The notes beneath the pieces were generated by a model. It was not told the DNA's origin, searched no databases, and saw nothing but the letters and a program-made list of their open reading frames with translations. This document shows positions 37,181 through 46,321 of a DNA stretch of 64,000 bases, piece after piece (the stretch's first letter is position 1; each line of letters starts with the position of its first letter). The DNA comes from Acidihalobacter ferrooxydans (lineage in GTDB: Bacteria > Pseudomonadota > Gammaproteobacteria > DSM-5130 > Acidihalobacteraceae). A program made the translations under genes and the position numbers. The DNA lies in the NCBI RefSeq assembly GCF_001975725.1, contig NZ_CP019434.1, positions 1,265,041-1,329,040 of the forward strand. The letters run 5' to 3'.

Positions 37181-37306
37181 GGATGCATTGGTTGGCGGAG
37201 TCGAGCCGTAGAACACCGCGGCATGTGTCGCGCCGTTTCGCGGCGCAAACACGCCTCAAAGGAACCCACGTCCACACCCCTCAGGGGGCATCACGTCCTG
37301 GGCCCG

Positions 37307-38077
37307 TCACTGTACTTCAAGCCGCCGCGTGCGCTGCAGGATGAAGCTGGCTTCGAACCGGTCGTCGTGACGAATCAGGCATAGTGTGGAACGGTGCCGG
37401 CTGAGGATGTAGTTCGACAGAGACAAGTCTAGAGTCATACCGTCGTTGGCAGGTGGCTTCTGCGGGCAGCGGTTACAGATGCAGAGCTTGACCTGTTTGC
37501 GCTGCAGTTGCACCTCCAGCTCAATATCGCCCACGCCGTGGTGCGAAGCATTGAGCAGCAGGTTCCATAGCACTTGCTGGATCAGTTCGGCGTCGCCTCG
37601 TACCGGCAGAGGACCTTCCGAGCTTCGAATGAGGAGTTGACGTTCTCCGCGCAAACCGGGTTCGAGCCGCGCCAGGAGCAGTAGGTCGTTCAACACATCG
37701 GTCAAGTCGAAATTTGCGTGTTCCACATTCTGGTGGCGGCACAGCATGCCCATGGTGTCAGCCAGATGATGGATGCGCCTGGCCTCGCCGCGTAGGGTCT
37801 GGGCAAACTGGCGCCTTTCCGGGGTGGCGCCCGCCTGTTCGCTGAGTGCGAAGGCGGCGTTAACCAGCGTGCTGAGGGGGTTATTGATTTCATGGATCAA
37901 GGCTGCGATGGCGTCCCGGTTGTCGAAGGAGTGGGCACTGGGTACCGGGGGAGGGCGCTGAAGCAGGGGTTTGATCCAGCTCCACACAGCATCTGGCCGC
38001 CAGGATGACACGGCATACACGGACTGTAGGATCCGCGATACCAACCTGTTTGTCGAGACCAAGAGAGAGTCTCCCAT
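37307..38077 (-). CDS. Histidine-kinase-like protein with degenerate ATP site
   Basis: Protein of 256 aa without transmembrane or sensor domain. It has an H box (LIHEINNPLSTLVNAAFAL, near residue 62) and an N box (ELIQQVLWNLLLNASHHGVG). The glycine-rich G1/G2 boxes (DxGxG, GxGxG) are not present: that region reads NRCPQKPPANDGMTLDL. It may therefore be an inactive kinase or a phosphotransfer/phosphatase partner. No response regulator lies next to it. An AGGAG site sits 8 bp before the ATG. Confidence 0.65.
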   Translation of the reverse strand: MGDSLLVSTNRLVSRILQSVYAVSSWRPDAVWSWIKPLLQRPPPVPSAHSFDNRDAIAALIHEINNPLSTLVNAAFALSEQAGATPERRQFAQTLRGEARRIHHLADTMGMLCRHQNVEHANFDLTDVLNDLLLLARLEPGLRGERQLLIRSSEGPLPVRGDAELIQQVLWNLLLNASHHGVGDIELEVQLQRKQVKLCICNRCPQKPPANDGMTLDLSLSNYILSRHRSTLCLIRHDDRFEASFILQRTRRLEVQ

Positions 38078-38375
38078 GATAATAGGACTCCTGAGTTTGG
38101 AGGATTTCCGAAAGGATCAGAGGGTGGTTCTTTTGATTAAGTTGGATTGGATTGACGTCCTGTGTGTTATGCACGACGCCGCTTTAGATGCTTATGTTTC
38201 ATGGCGGTTTCCCACCCAATAATAGAAGTTATTGATGCTTGTTAAGTATTATCTATCCATGCATCCTTCGTCGGCCCATCTTGAGCCGGCCGTCTGTTTG
38301 CTTCATTTCCCTCCGCTGGACTTGGCGCGGCGATACCGCGCCCTTTCTTGACTTCCGGAAAGCAGCCGCTCAGGC

Positions 38376-39305
38376 TCAAAACCGCCATTGCAACACCACG
38401 GCAGTGGTGATCAGTAATGCCATGATCTGGTGGAACACGACCATGATACCGGGAGTCTTGGGTTTGAGATTGACGGCATAGAACAGAAAAAACCCCACTG
38501 CCGCCTGCAACAAGGCTAAGGCGAAGGCGATTGGGTAGAGGGGGCTGAGCCAGCCAAGTGTACCAACGACGATCAGAGCCGCTAGCCCGTGAACGACGAA
38601 AATCCATTGCGAGGGTTTTTGAGGATGCAGGAAGGGCTCGATGGGGATGCCGAAACCTCGCCCGCCTGTGACCATGCCGCCCATGAAAATGGCAAACAGA
38701 ATAGAGTGCAGCGCCACCGTCACTTCGATGTAGGTGAACAGGCCGATGCCGGGGTGGGATAGCAGCAGCAGGTAGTTTAAAAACACCGAATAGGCCAGTA
38801 GGCCGTGGGTGCCATGAACGAAGGCCGGCGCCTTGCCGGCCAGCACATACAGAGTGCCCATGCCGAACAGGGCGGTAGTCACGATCAGGCCAACGCCAAG
38901 AAAAGTTTCGTACCGCGGGTCGAGGATAGCCAGCGCCACTGCACACAGCCCGACGGCCGTGGCGAGTACGCGATGGGCGGCTTCCGGGTCCCCGCGCAGG
39001 GTCAGGAGCAAAATGTTGCGGGTATAGGGCCATTGGGTGCCGAGTGCGAGCCCGAAGCCGAACCCTTCGACGATGCTGCCTAACATGATGAGGGCGGCGG
39101 CGAAGATCACCTCGGAGAGAACCAGGCCGGCCACGACCGCCCCCGAACCCGTCTCCGAAGTGGTCAGGCTTCGCCACACCCCCAGGGCCACCGCCAGCAG
39201 AAGAAGTCCCCCAATCAGCAAGCCGATGAGGCGTACGGTACGGTTGATTTCGCCTTCAACGACGTGCTTGGTCTCAGCGGCATTGGGGGGCAGGTTCGGG
39301 TTCAC
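38376..39305 (-). CDS. Polytopic membrane protein, CtaA/COX15-like (heme A synthase) candidate
   Basis: Membrane protein of 309 aa with about eight hydrophobic helices. Histidines occur near the helix ends in a pattern reminiscent of heme A synthase: AHRVLATAVGL, VHGTHGLLAYSVFLNYL, VTVALHSILFAIF, FVVHGLAALIVV and FHQIMALLITT. The overall similarity is weak by eye, and a cytochrome-oxidase-like accessory is another option. The start is a GTG at 39305 after GGAGGAT. It is near, but not coupled to, the kinase-like gene. Confidence 0.5.
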   Translation of the reverse strand: MNPNLPPNAAETKHVVEGEINRTVRLIGLLIGGLLLLAVALGVWRSLTTSETGSGAVVAGLVLSEVIFAAALIMLGSIVEGFGFGLALGTQWPYTRNILLLTLRGDPEAAHRVLATAVGLCAVALAILDPRYETFLGVGLIVTTALFGMGTLYVLAGKAPAFVHGTHGLLAYSVFLNYLLLLSHPGIGLFTYIEVTVALHSILFAIFMGGMVTGGRGFGIPIEPFLHPQKPSQWIFVVHGLAALIVVGTLGWLSPLYPIAFALALLQAAVGFFLFYAVNLKPKTPGIMVVFHQIMALLITTAVVLQWRF

Positions 39306-39973
39306 TTATTTATCCTCCATGAGATGGGATTTGTGCGAAGGAGTATAGCGGCCTCCCTGCCTCCCTGCCTCCGCGCCTCCCGAAAGGCTCGGCCAATGGC
39401 GGGGCCAGAAGAGAACTTGATTAAGGGGGCATATTCCGCGGATGTTTCCTGGCTAAATGCCGGTGTTTACCCATCGAGTACGGGAGTGACGATTTCAGGC
39501 GACGCCGATCTCTCCGGTGCCCACCTTCCTTAATCGAGTAATGGATTGATTTCATCGTAGATCAGACCGCTGTCGTTATGGGCGGTATGAAAGGGGCTCG
39601 AAGAGAAAGCGAAGGTCGCACGCAGGGCGATCAGTCATGGCAAAAAGTGCGCTTGCTCATGAGTGGTATGTGTCTCTTGCCCGTCTCCCCCTGGTGAAAT
39701 CAGCGGCATTCTTGCCGTACCAGGGAAGCGGCGCTGATCCCCGCCTGCTATCGACTCGACCTCAGACCGCAAGGCTGGTTCGCGAGCCTTGAAAGTAATG
39801 ACATCTTCCATTCGGGCCGAGCCCCTGGGTGCTCGGTTGCACCCTGCCTGGTGGCAGAAAGACGGGCTGAACGTCATCCGAATTTGCCTGCTCAAAAGGC
39901 TTCCGGATTAATCCGCAAAAGCACCCGCGCCGCCGCCTACACGGTCAGCGGGCGTTTCGGGTTTAAGCCGTGC
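39306..39973. other. Region without a recognisable gene
   Basis: About 670 bp. Frames here have atypical composition and no ribosome binding site. A short purine/pyrimidine-biased tandem run of CCTCCCTG units occurs near 39352-39372. I found no tRNA, terminator or IS end. Confidence 0.4.
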
Positions 39974-40513
39974 TCAGGCGGAAGCGTCTTCTCGTGATCG
40001 GTCAACGAGCAGGGCTTTTGTGGGGCTGCTGCTGTCGCCGTCCGGCCTGAATTCGTTCAGTGCGATCAACTCAGCGGTTCCAGTTTGCGATCGCCCGGGG
40101 CGAGCAGGCCGACGTTTCATCGATTCCATCGCCACGTCGAAGGCTTCGGCGGCGGCCGCCAGGGCTCGGGCCCGTTTGACATCGAATCCGAGCTTGAACG
40201 TGTCGACGAATTTGGCTTGCGCTGCGCTGAATCGGGTAACATTCTCGGCCAATTCGACCGTCTCTGGATCCGCCATCAGCAGAACGGCCTTATTCAGCAG
40301 GTCCCCAACCCGGCAGCCGCTGCGCCGATACCAGAGCGAGCCGTTGTCCATGGCGACGCGGACTTCGTTGATCGCCGTGACCGCGACCCGTGTGTACTCG
40401 GGGAGTCGATGGGGAAGCAGGCTGTCCTTCTCTATGATGAATTCGTCTCCGATGTCGAGTTCACCACTGCGTAGATAAGCTTTGGTCTGCTCGATTTGCG
40501 TTTTGAGAGCCAT
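39974..40513 (-). CDS. Hypothetical protein
   Basis: A soluble protein of 179 aa from ATG 40513, preceded by TGAGGATG; the longer frame to 40555 is less likely. It contains a predicted beta-rich start (ELDIGDEFIIEKDSLLPH) and a long central helix rich in Ala and charged residues (RARALAAAAEAFDVAMESMK). No recognised motif or signal peptide. Isolated by gaps on both sides, so only moderate confidence that it is expressed. Confidence 0.5.
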   Translation of the reverse strand: MALKTQIEQTKAYLRSGELDIGDEFIIEKDSLLPHRLPEYTRVAVTAINEVRVAMDNGSLWYRRSGCRVGDLLNKAVLLMADPETVELAENVTRFSAAQAKFVDTFKLGFDVKRARALAAAAEAFDVAMESMKRRPARPGRSQTGTAELIALNEFRPDGDSSSPTKALLVDRSREDASA

Positions 40514-40857
40514 CTGTTCATCCTCAGCATTTTGGTGGTTTTTGAAGCGTAGCACCCGTTTTGGGTGACCTCAAGCGGATGGGCTGGTTCACGACAGCTG
40601 AGATAACCGGATGTTGACACGAACGTCCGGGGCCTCGTACCCGAGGGCGCGAAGGACTCTGCAAGCGTTTGCTGCCTGATCGAACCGTACACTGTTATCG
40701 ACCTGTCACCGCCGTTGCACCAGCGGCCTCAGTGTCGACGGGCGCCCCTGACCGCGGAGTTGGCATTGATCAGGATGACCTGGAGAGGCGGGGCGGGCAC
40801 CATTCAGAGTTGCCTAGGCGAGCCGGAAAGGATCTCAAGCCGTGGCCGACAACCGGC
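40514..40857. other. Region without a recognisable gene
   Basis: About 340 bp with GC-rich low-quality frames only. No clear terminator, promoter or repeat was identified. It separates two minus-strand hypothetical genes. Confidence 0.4.
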
Positions 40858-41244
40858 TCACCACCACAGATAGACAGGTTTCTGGCCGGTGTGTACGGTC
40901 ACCCGTCGCATGACGCCGTCGTGGCGGGCCTCGATTTCATAACGGCCTGGCGGGGCCTTGGCCCAGCACAGAGGGCCTCCGGCGGTAAACGCGGCCACCG
41001 TCTTGCCCTGATGCAGTATCCGCACCGGCACATCGGCCAGATAGGCGCCATAGTGGCCTTCCACCATCCAGAACCCGAGATTGTAGTGCGGCGCCTGGGC
41101 GAGCAGCGCCTTGAGCTTGCTCTCTCCGACCCCGCCGCAGCGATGAGTGATCTGTGCCGCCTGCGCCGCGGGCAGTGCGACGAACGCCAGGCTCAATGTC
41201 AGCAGCCAGGCGGGTGCCCGGCGCAAATGCCGTCTTACGTGCAT
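40858..41244 (-). CDS. Small secreted protein with carboxypeptidase-regulatory-like domain
   Basis: A 128-residue protein with a signal peptide (RRHLRRAPAWLLTLSLAFVA, cleavage near AQA), so periplasmic or secreted. The mature part has the pattern THRCGGVGESKLKALLAQAP, HYNLGFWMVEGHYGAYLADV, PVRILHQGKTVAAFTAGGP and PPGRYEIEARHDG, seen in a family of small beta-sandwich proteins of gammaproteobacteria. Function unknown. ATG 41244 has AGGAGG 6 bp upstream. Confidence 0.7.
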   Translation of the reverse strand: MHVRRHLRRAPAWLLTLSLAFVALPAAQAAQITHRCGGVGESKLKALLAQAPHYNLGFWMVEGHYGAYLADVPVRILHQGKTVAAFTAGGPLCWAKAPPGRYEIEARHDGVMRRVTVHTGQKPVYLWW

Positions 41245-41502
41245 ATCGACCTCCTTGCAATGCGTGATTGGAAGCAAAGCGGGCGCTCTGACCCGCCGGT
41301 CAAGGACGGATGAAGCCGTCCGCCGAAGTCAGGTCAGGACGCATTATACCCGAGCGCTGTATTACGGTGACTGCTCCCCGCCCGGACGGGCGAGGCTTCC
41401 AGCTTCTTAGGTTGTTGCCGGTGCGTGACCGGGCTTACGCACGCTTCCATTGGCAGGAACCGGCCGTCCTTCGGCGCATAGTTTGATAATAAATACCCGA
41501 TG

Positions 41503-42777
41503 TCACTGCTGTCCCGTTAACTTTCACAGCAGAGTTAACTGGTTAATATGAAATGGATGATTGCGTACGGAATCGCCACGTAGCAAGGCCATAAGGTCTC
41601 GCTTCTCGAATAAATTGAGCTGCAATAGACGCAGGATCTGTTGCATGCTTTTCTTCAGTTTCGACTGGAACTTGAGAAATGCCAGCAGCAGATAAATACA
41701 TAGGGCGATCCAGATCTGTGTTATTACGGCATTCTTACTGGTACCCAGGAAGGATTTGATCTTCAGGTTCTGTTTGATCCATTTGAAGAACAGTTCCACC
41801 TGCCAGCGGGCCTTATAGATATCGGCAATGGTCTTGGCAGCGAGTTTGAAGTTGTTGGTCAGAAAGACGTAATGCTTGCCTGTCTCGGGATCCCGGTAAC
41901 CGATCCGGCGTAATTGAATGGGCATTTCCTTGCTGTCTGCGGGCCGGTGAATTCGATGCGCTGATCACGGGTCAACCCCTTCTCGGTCAAGACGGGGCGG
42001 CGTGCAACAACACGATAGGTGGCATTGGACTTGAGCCGGGTGACAAAGAAAATGCTTTTTTCTGTCAATTGCTTATACCAAGCATAGTCGTTATAACCCC
42101 GGTCAATCGCCACGATGCTGCCCCTGGGGAACTTCAGGGTACGGCCAATCGTGACATCACCGGTCTTGCCCTCAGTAAGGGTGACGAATTCAGGTAGATA
42201 GCCTGCATGGTTCAACCCGACATGGAGTTTGATAGCCCCCTTGGTGGTACGAAAATCCGCCCAGGGGAATACGGACAGACACAGGTCGATGGTCGAGGCA
42301 TCCAGGGAGTACAGTGGATTCTTGAATCGGAAATCATGTCCGGGAGCCAGCGCCTGGCAGCGACTCAATAGCTTGCCAAACAGGGCTTCGTAGAGCGTGT
42401 AAGGTTTGTCTTCATTGATACGCGACAGGTTGGAACGGGAGAGCCTGGCGCTGCCCAGGTGATAGAGGCGATGCATCTGTGCGGTAAGAGTATCCACAAT
42501 ATCCCGCAGACTGTTGCGGCTAGAGAGCTGCCCCATGGCAAGCGTCACAAACTGTGACCAGCGGGATGCCGAGCGAAAAGAACGGCCCGAGTGGTGCTGC
42601 TTGGCCAAGGTCTCGAATTCATGTCTCGGTACCAATTTTAGTATTTGAGCAAGAATCGTATTACAATGAGCCATGGCCTGATTCTCCTCTTTGATTCAAT
42701 AGGTTATCGACAAACACATTGTATCAATTATGGCAGAATCAGGCCTCTTTTATCGCAAGTTAACGGGACAGCAGTGA
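41503..42777 (-). mobile_element. IS4-family insertion sequence with perfect 21-bp inverted repeats
   Basis: A 1275-bp element. The left end 41503-41523 (TCACTGCTGTCCCGTTAACT plus one base) and right end 42757-42777 are exact inverted repeats. It is flanked on both sides by GATG, a possible 4-bp target duplication. The transposase inside is broken by a frameshift. The right end sits next to a decayed methyltransferase gene. Confidence 0.88.
41524..42674 (-). pseudogene. IS4-family transposase, frameshifted
   Basis: Two overlapping frames (42674 to 41859 and 41925 to 41524) give one transposase. The first half carries the N-terminal domain (MAHCNTILAQILKLVP) and two catalytic Asp motifs (YSLDASTIDLCL and IVAIDRGYNDYAW). 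The second carries the YREK/Glu motif YKARWQVELFFKWIKQNLK. The correct join is in the segment reading RKC then PIQLRRIGY, near 41905-41925, and the shift fits a single-base deletion. No slippery heptamer is visible there, so I treat it as inactivated rather than programmed. Confidence 0.85.
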
Positions 42778-42780
42778 GAT

Positions 42781-43136
42781 GATCCAGGGGTGAAAACAGG
42801 GTTTGCAGCCAGGCTTAGGGTATGAAGCTGGCCACGCGCAGGTGGTGGTCGACCTCCGGCACGGTGAAAAAGGTGGCTTCGCGGTAGAACACGTTCCCCG
42901 ACTGGTGAGTGAGGTAGTGTCGACCCAGCGCATGCCATGGTCGATGAAGCCGAGCACGAGCACGCCTTCCGACTTGACACACGTTCCGGTGAAGCGGCCC
43001 GTCCCCACCTCGATGGAAAGCCCACTGCCCGCCCACGGCAGCACCGCGCGGCACGCCAGCAATTCCGTATGACAGGCCACCGCATGGCGCTCGAACCAGG
43101 CCTCATAACGGCGTGCATGCCGCTCGAAAGGCTATA
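42781..43136 (-). pseudogene. Decayed class I SAM methyltransferase with internal deletion
   Basis: Read on the minus strand the segment gives PFERHARRYEAWFERHAVAC and the glycine motif GLSIEVGTGRFTG, the N-terminus of a small SAM methyltransferase. It then jumps directly to GVLVLGFIDHG, normally about 60-70 residues later, and continues in shifted frames with NVFYREATFFTVPEV and AWLQTLFSPLDHL. Thus motifs II-III are deleted and the frame is broken more than once. The start codon is lost and the IS4 element lies at the 3' end. Confidence 0.72.
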
Positions 43137-43148
43137 TGCGCGGACGGC

Positions 43149-44273
43149 TCATTTGGCCTTGGATACCGCGGTCACACGCGCGGACAAGGGCGCCTCGCCG
43201 TGGCTAAGCAGCCTCATCAGCCGGAACAAGGCCAGCAGGGCGTTGGCGCTGCCGGGAAAATCGCCGTAACTGACATGCCCGCAGCCATCGAAATACAGCG
43301 TCGCCCTAGCGTCATGGATGGCGTGCCACTGGCCGAGGGCGCTGCCCGCCACGGCTTCCGACTTCACACCCAGGCAGGAGAGGGCTGCATCGACGAAGGC
43401 CGGCGCCGGTTCTGCATACAGTACCCGCAGTTTTTGCCGGGCCGCGAGCCGCTCTTCTGCCAGGAGCACGCCGAGGACATAAGGATTGACGCACCGGCCG
43501 CGCTCATCGATGACGACGAGGCGAGTGCCGCATGCATCCAGCACCGCGCCATTCCCGCAACCTGTCTTCTGGATGCGCGGGATCACCCGGGCCTGCGCCT
43601 TGGCCGACAGAGGATCAGGTGCGCGTCGTGAATGTGACGGATCGGAATCGGAGCCGATCTGTTCCACATACAGATCGGGGAAATGGGGCAGGATCTCTTT
43701 CAGTTCGGCCGCCGCCGCGCCATGGCCGACATCTACCACTATTTTCATTCTCCGCCCCAGCCCTCGCAGGCTCTGGCGCAGCCAGGCCGCATAGGCGGGC
43801 AGGGGATGAGCGTAGTGAAGCGCGGAGACGCATGGATCGAGAAACAGCGCCTCCACCGAATCCAGCCGAATCGCCGCGAGTACATCGGCGGCGGATAGCG
43901 GCTCGGCGCCGGGCCCGTAGAAGTAGATCCCGTTGTGGGCAGGGAGGCCGCAGCCGCCGCTGATCATGAGGCCGCCGTCGAATTCTTCATGATCGACGGT
44001 CCACTCCAGCAGGGGTGTGGTACAGGCGCCGAGGTGAGTGACGTGGTGGCCGCCCGATCGTAACCCCAGGCTGGCCGCCTCGGCCAACGAGGGAGAAGAG
44101 ACGCGCAGGTCATGGCCGATGGCGAACGAGCCGTCACCGGGTTCCCGCCAATCGCCAAAGGCGCGCGCCAGGATCATCATCTGCCGGCAGTCCAGGGGGT
44201 GGCCGGGCCGTTCGTGGATCACCTGCCCCTTGAGCAGGCCGTTGAGGGCGGTGGGTGTGAGGGGTTGGTTCAT
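43149..44273 (-). CDS. Phosphohexomutase-like protein lacking catalytic motifs
   Basis: Protein of 374 aa with the fold-order of alpha-D-phosphohexomutases: an N-terminal domain with GHDLRVSSPSLAEAASLGLR and CTTPLLEWTV, a middle domain with KIVVDVGHGAAAAELKEIL, and a C-terminal part with YFDGCGHVSYGDFPGSANAL resembling the EMSGH segment. The active-site serine loop TASHNP is replaced by SGGCGLPAHNG, and the metal-binding DGDGDR by DACGTR. It is shorter than true enzymes (about 450). The reading frame is intact with a GAGGAGG site, so a non-catalytic role is possible. The decayed methyltransferase lies just downstream. Confidence 0.75.
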   Translation of the reverse strand: MNQPLTPTALNGLLKGQVIHERPGHPLDCRQMMILARAFGDWREPGDGSFAIGHDLRVSSPSLAEAASLGLRSGGHHVTHLGACTTPLLEWTVDHEEFDGGLMISGGCGLPAHNGIYFYGPGAEPLSAADVLAAIRLDSVEALFLDPCVSALHYAHPLPAYAAWLRQSLRGLGRRMKIVVDVGHGAAAAELKEILPHFPDLYVEQIGSDSDPSHSRRAPDPLSAKAQARVIPRIQKTGCGNGAVLDACGTRLVVIDERGRCVNPYVLGVLLAEERLAARQKLRVLYAEPAPAFVDAALSCLGVKSEAVAGSALGQWHAIHDARATLYFDGCGHVSYGDFPGSANALLALFRLMRLLSHGEAPLSARVTAVSKAK

Positions 44274-44459
44274 TCGTATTCCTCCTCTATGAAGCGCGCG
44301 GTCAGGCGGCCCTTTCATCGGAGATCAGAACCCTGCTTGCGATCCGTCCCGAACGGTCATCCAGCCGTCGCAGAGCAGACAAGAAAACAAATGCATACAT
44401 TGCCCTTAATATTATAGGGGTAAAGTGGACCCCATAGTCAAGACAAAATCCACCAGAGT

Positions 44460-45401
44460 TTAAGCTGCGGATACTGTCTCACCCACAGCTGTGCGGCGCT
44501 GCCCCGGTGCTTCATGTGTTTCTGCTTGATCTCCTTCCCCGGAGAATTTATCTACGATCTTGGCTCCACCTCCATGGCCCGTACGGTAGACCCGATCCGG
44601 TGTCTGGTAAGCAAGTGACTGGTGGGGGCGCTCTGCGTTGTAGAACATGAAGTAATCGGTCAGCCCGAGCGTCAGCTCTCCCAAGACGTCGTATCCCTTG
44701 AGATAGATGTCCTCATGCTTGACGCTGCGCCAGAGCCGCTCCACGAAGATATTGTCCAGCGCACGGCCCCGGCCATCCATGCTGATACGGATCCCTTCGC
44801 GCTTGAGGACATCGGTGAAAGCTGTGCTGGTGAACTGCGCTCCCTGGTCGCTGTTGAATATCTCTGGTTTGCCATCGCATCGCAGGGCTTCCTCGAGACA
44901 GTCGATGCAGAAGCCTGTGTCCAGGGTGTTGCTCACTCGCCAGCTCAATACCCTGCGGCTGTACCAGTCAATAACCGCGACCAGATAGGCAAAGCCGTGT
45001 GCCAGGCGAACATAGGTGATGTCGGTGCTCCAGACCTGATTGGGGCGCGTGATGGCAAGACCCCTTAGCCGATAAGGATAGACCTTGTGCTGCGGATGTG
45101 GCTGACTGGTGTGAGGGCCTGGCGCCATTGCGGCCAGCCCCATCAAGCGCATGAGGCGTTGTACCCGCTTGCGATTGACCGGGTGGCCTTCTCCCTTCAG
45201 GAAGACCACCATCCGGCGGCTGCCGTAGAAGGGGTGGCGGGTGTATTCCTCGTCGAGGAGACGACACAAACGTTGCTCTGCCTCGTCCACCTCCTTGGGT
45301 TCGTGCTGGGCATAGACCGTTGACCGGGTGACGCTGGCCAATTCGCATTGGCGGGTCAGCGCGATCGCTGTGTTGGGTTCTATCCAGTGCCGGCGCTTCA
45401 T
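44460..45401 (-). CDS. IS3-family transposase OrfB (copy 2)
   Basis: Integrase-core protein of 313 aa from ATG 45401. HTH_21-like start, then the rve core: first Asp in VWSTDITYVRLAHGFAYL, second in EIFNSDQGAQFTSTAF, Glu in ALDNIFVERLWRSVKHE. All catalytic residues are present. It overlaps orfA by 4 bp (ATGA), and an A8 run within orfA (45420-45427, minus strand) is a classical -1 frameshift site for making OrfAB, so the element may be functional. Confidence 0.92.
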   Translation of the reverse strand: MKRRHWIEPNTAIALTRQCELASVTRSTVYAQHEPKEVDEAEQRLCRLLDEEYTRHPFYGSRRMVVFLKGEGHPVNRKRVQRLMRLMGLAAMAPGPHTSQPHPQHKVYPYRLRGLAITRPNQVWSTDITYVRLAHGFAYLVAVIDWYSRRVLSWRVSNTLDTGFCIDCLEEALRCDGKPEIFNSDQGAQFTSTAFTDVLKREGIRISMDGRGRALDNIFVERLWRSVKHEDIYLKGYDVLGELTLGLTDYFMFYNAERPHQSLAYQTPDRVYRTGHGGGAKIVDKFSGEGDQAETHEAPGQRRTAVGETVSAA

Positions 45402-45697
45402 GGCAGGCTGATTCCGGACTTTTTTTTCAGCCAGTCCAATTCCATTTTCAGCTTGCCGATCTCGCTGTAGAGCTTGTCCGGCTGTTGATGCTCCACCACA
45501 GGCTTCGGACCACGTTTGCCCTCGAACAGGCGCGACGCCTGCTCCTGGATCGCTTTCTTCCATTGGCCCACCTGAACCGGGTGAACCCCGTATTCCTGAC
45601 CGATCTCGTTGACTGTCTTGATGCCTTTCAGGGCCTCGATGCCTACCTTGGCTTTGAATTCCGGGCTGTAGACCTTTCGCTTCTTTCTCTCACTCAT
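45398..45697 (-). CDS. IS3-family transposase OrfA (copy 2)
   Basis: DNA-binding protein of 99 aa: RKVYSPEFKAKVGIEALKG, then GVHPVQVGQWKKAIQEQASR as the helix-turn-helix, and a coiled-coil tail DKLYSEIGKLKMELDWLKKK. The lysine run is encoded by the eight-A stretch that probably causes -1 frameshifting into orfB. Confidence 0.9.
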   Translation of the reverse strand: MSERKKRKVYSPEFKAKVGIEALKGIKTVNEIGQEYGVHPVQVGQWKKAIQEQASRLFEGKRGPKPVVEHQQPDKLYSEIGKLKMELDWLKKKSGISLP

Positions 45698-45897
45698 TCC
45701 TCAATCCTCAGATCCTTGCCGGACAGCTTAAACTGCTGTCCGAAATCTGGGGTCCACTTTAGGGTATCGGTAAGATCGTGTTGATTTGAAATGAGTCTGC
45801 GGGCTGTCTCTCGACTCTATAAACCGGAATATTGTGTGTATTGGGTTAGCCAAAAAATAATTTAGATTATTTCAATAATTGTTGTAATATTGAATAC

Positions 45898-46251
45898 ATG
45901 GATGAAGATACGTACATAGCTCAGAAGCTCGCAGCACTTAGCCATCCAGCCCGACTGAAGATGATCCGATTGCTGGTGCAGGCCGGGCCTGATGGCATCG
46001 CGGCTGGAAAATTGGGCGAGGCCTGCGGGCTTGCCGCCAACGCAGTGACCTTTCATCTGCAGAAATTAAGCCATGCGGGGTTGATCAAGAGTCGACGCGA
46101 GGGACAGTTCATCTTGTACAGCGCCCAGTTCGACGCCCTACTGGATATGACCCAAGCGCTGACCGGGGCTTGCTGTGCGGATTCGAAAGACAAATGCGGC
46201 GAACGCTGTCCCACTAGGAATGCGGCGGCGAGCCAAGCGATCGCGCACTGA
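45898..46251 (+). CDS. ArsR/SmtB-family regulator with Cys-rich C-terminus
   Basis: Winged-helix regulator, 117 aa. N-terminal KLAALSHPARLKMIRLLVQA and the recognition region CGLAANAVTFHLQKLSHAGL are typical ArsR. The C-terminal TGACCADSKDKCGERCPTR carries four cysteines that could bind arsenic, other metal(loid)s or sense sulfur redox state; the ELCVC motif of ArsR is absent. It heads four co-directional genes (to 47519) and may control them. Confidence 0.88.
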   Translation: MDEDTYIAQKLAALSHPARLKMIRLLVQAGPDGIAAGKLGEACGLAANAVTFHLQKLSHAGLIKSRREGQFILYSAQFDALLDMTQALTGACCADSKDKCGERCPTRNAAASQAIAH

Positions 46252-46321
46252 ACGGGAGACGGCATCACTGGCTTTTAGGAACCGGCAGGATCGCATCAAC
46301 GCAATACAAACGGAGATAAAC

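Larger units (their letters stand above)
44421..45761 (-). mobile_element. IS3-family insertion sequence (copy 2)
   Basis: A 1341-bp element whose ends begin TAAAGTGGACCCCA in inverted orientation, with further imperfect matching. It is flanked by GGG on both sides, fitting the 3-bp duplication of IS3-family elements. It carries an orfA and orfB pair unlike those of copy 1, so it is a different IS. Interrupted context: the joined flanks read ATTATAGGGG and TATCGG. Confidence 0.88.

Noticed and set aside
41370-41470. GC-rich segment resembling the right end of an IS200/IS605 element
   Set aside because: The resemblance to CCCGGACGGGCGAGGCTTCC-like ends is from memory only, and no tnpA/tnpB or partner end is present.
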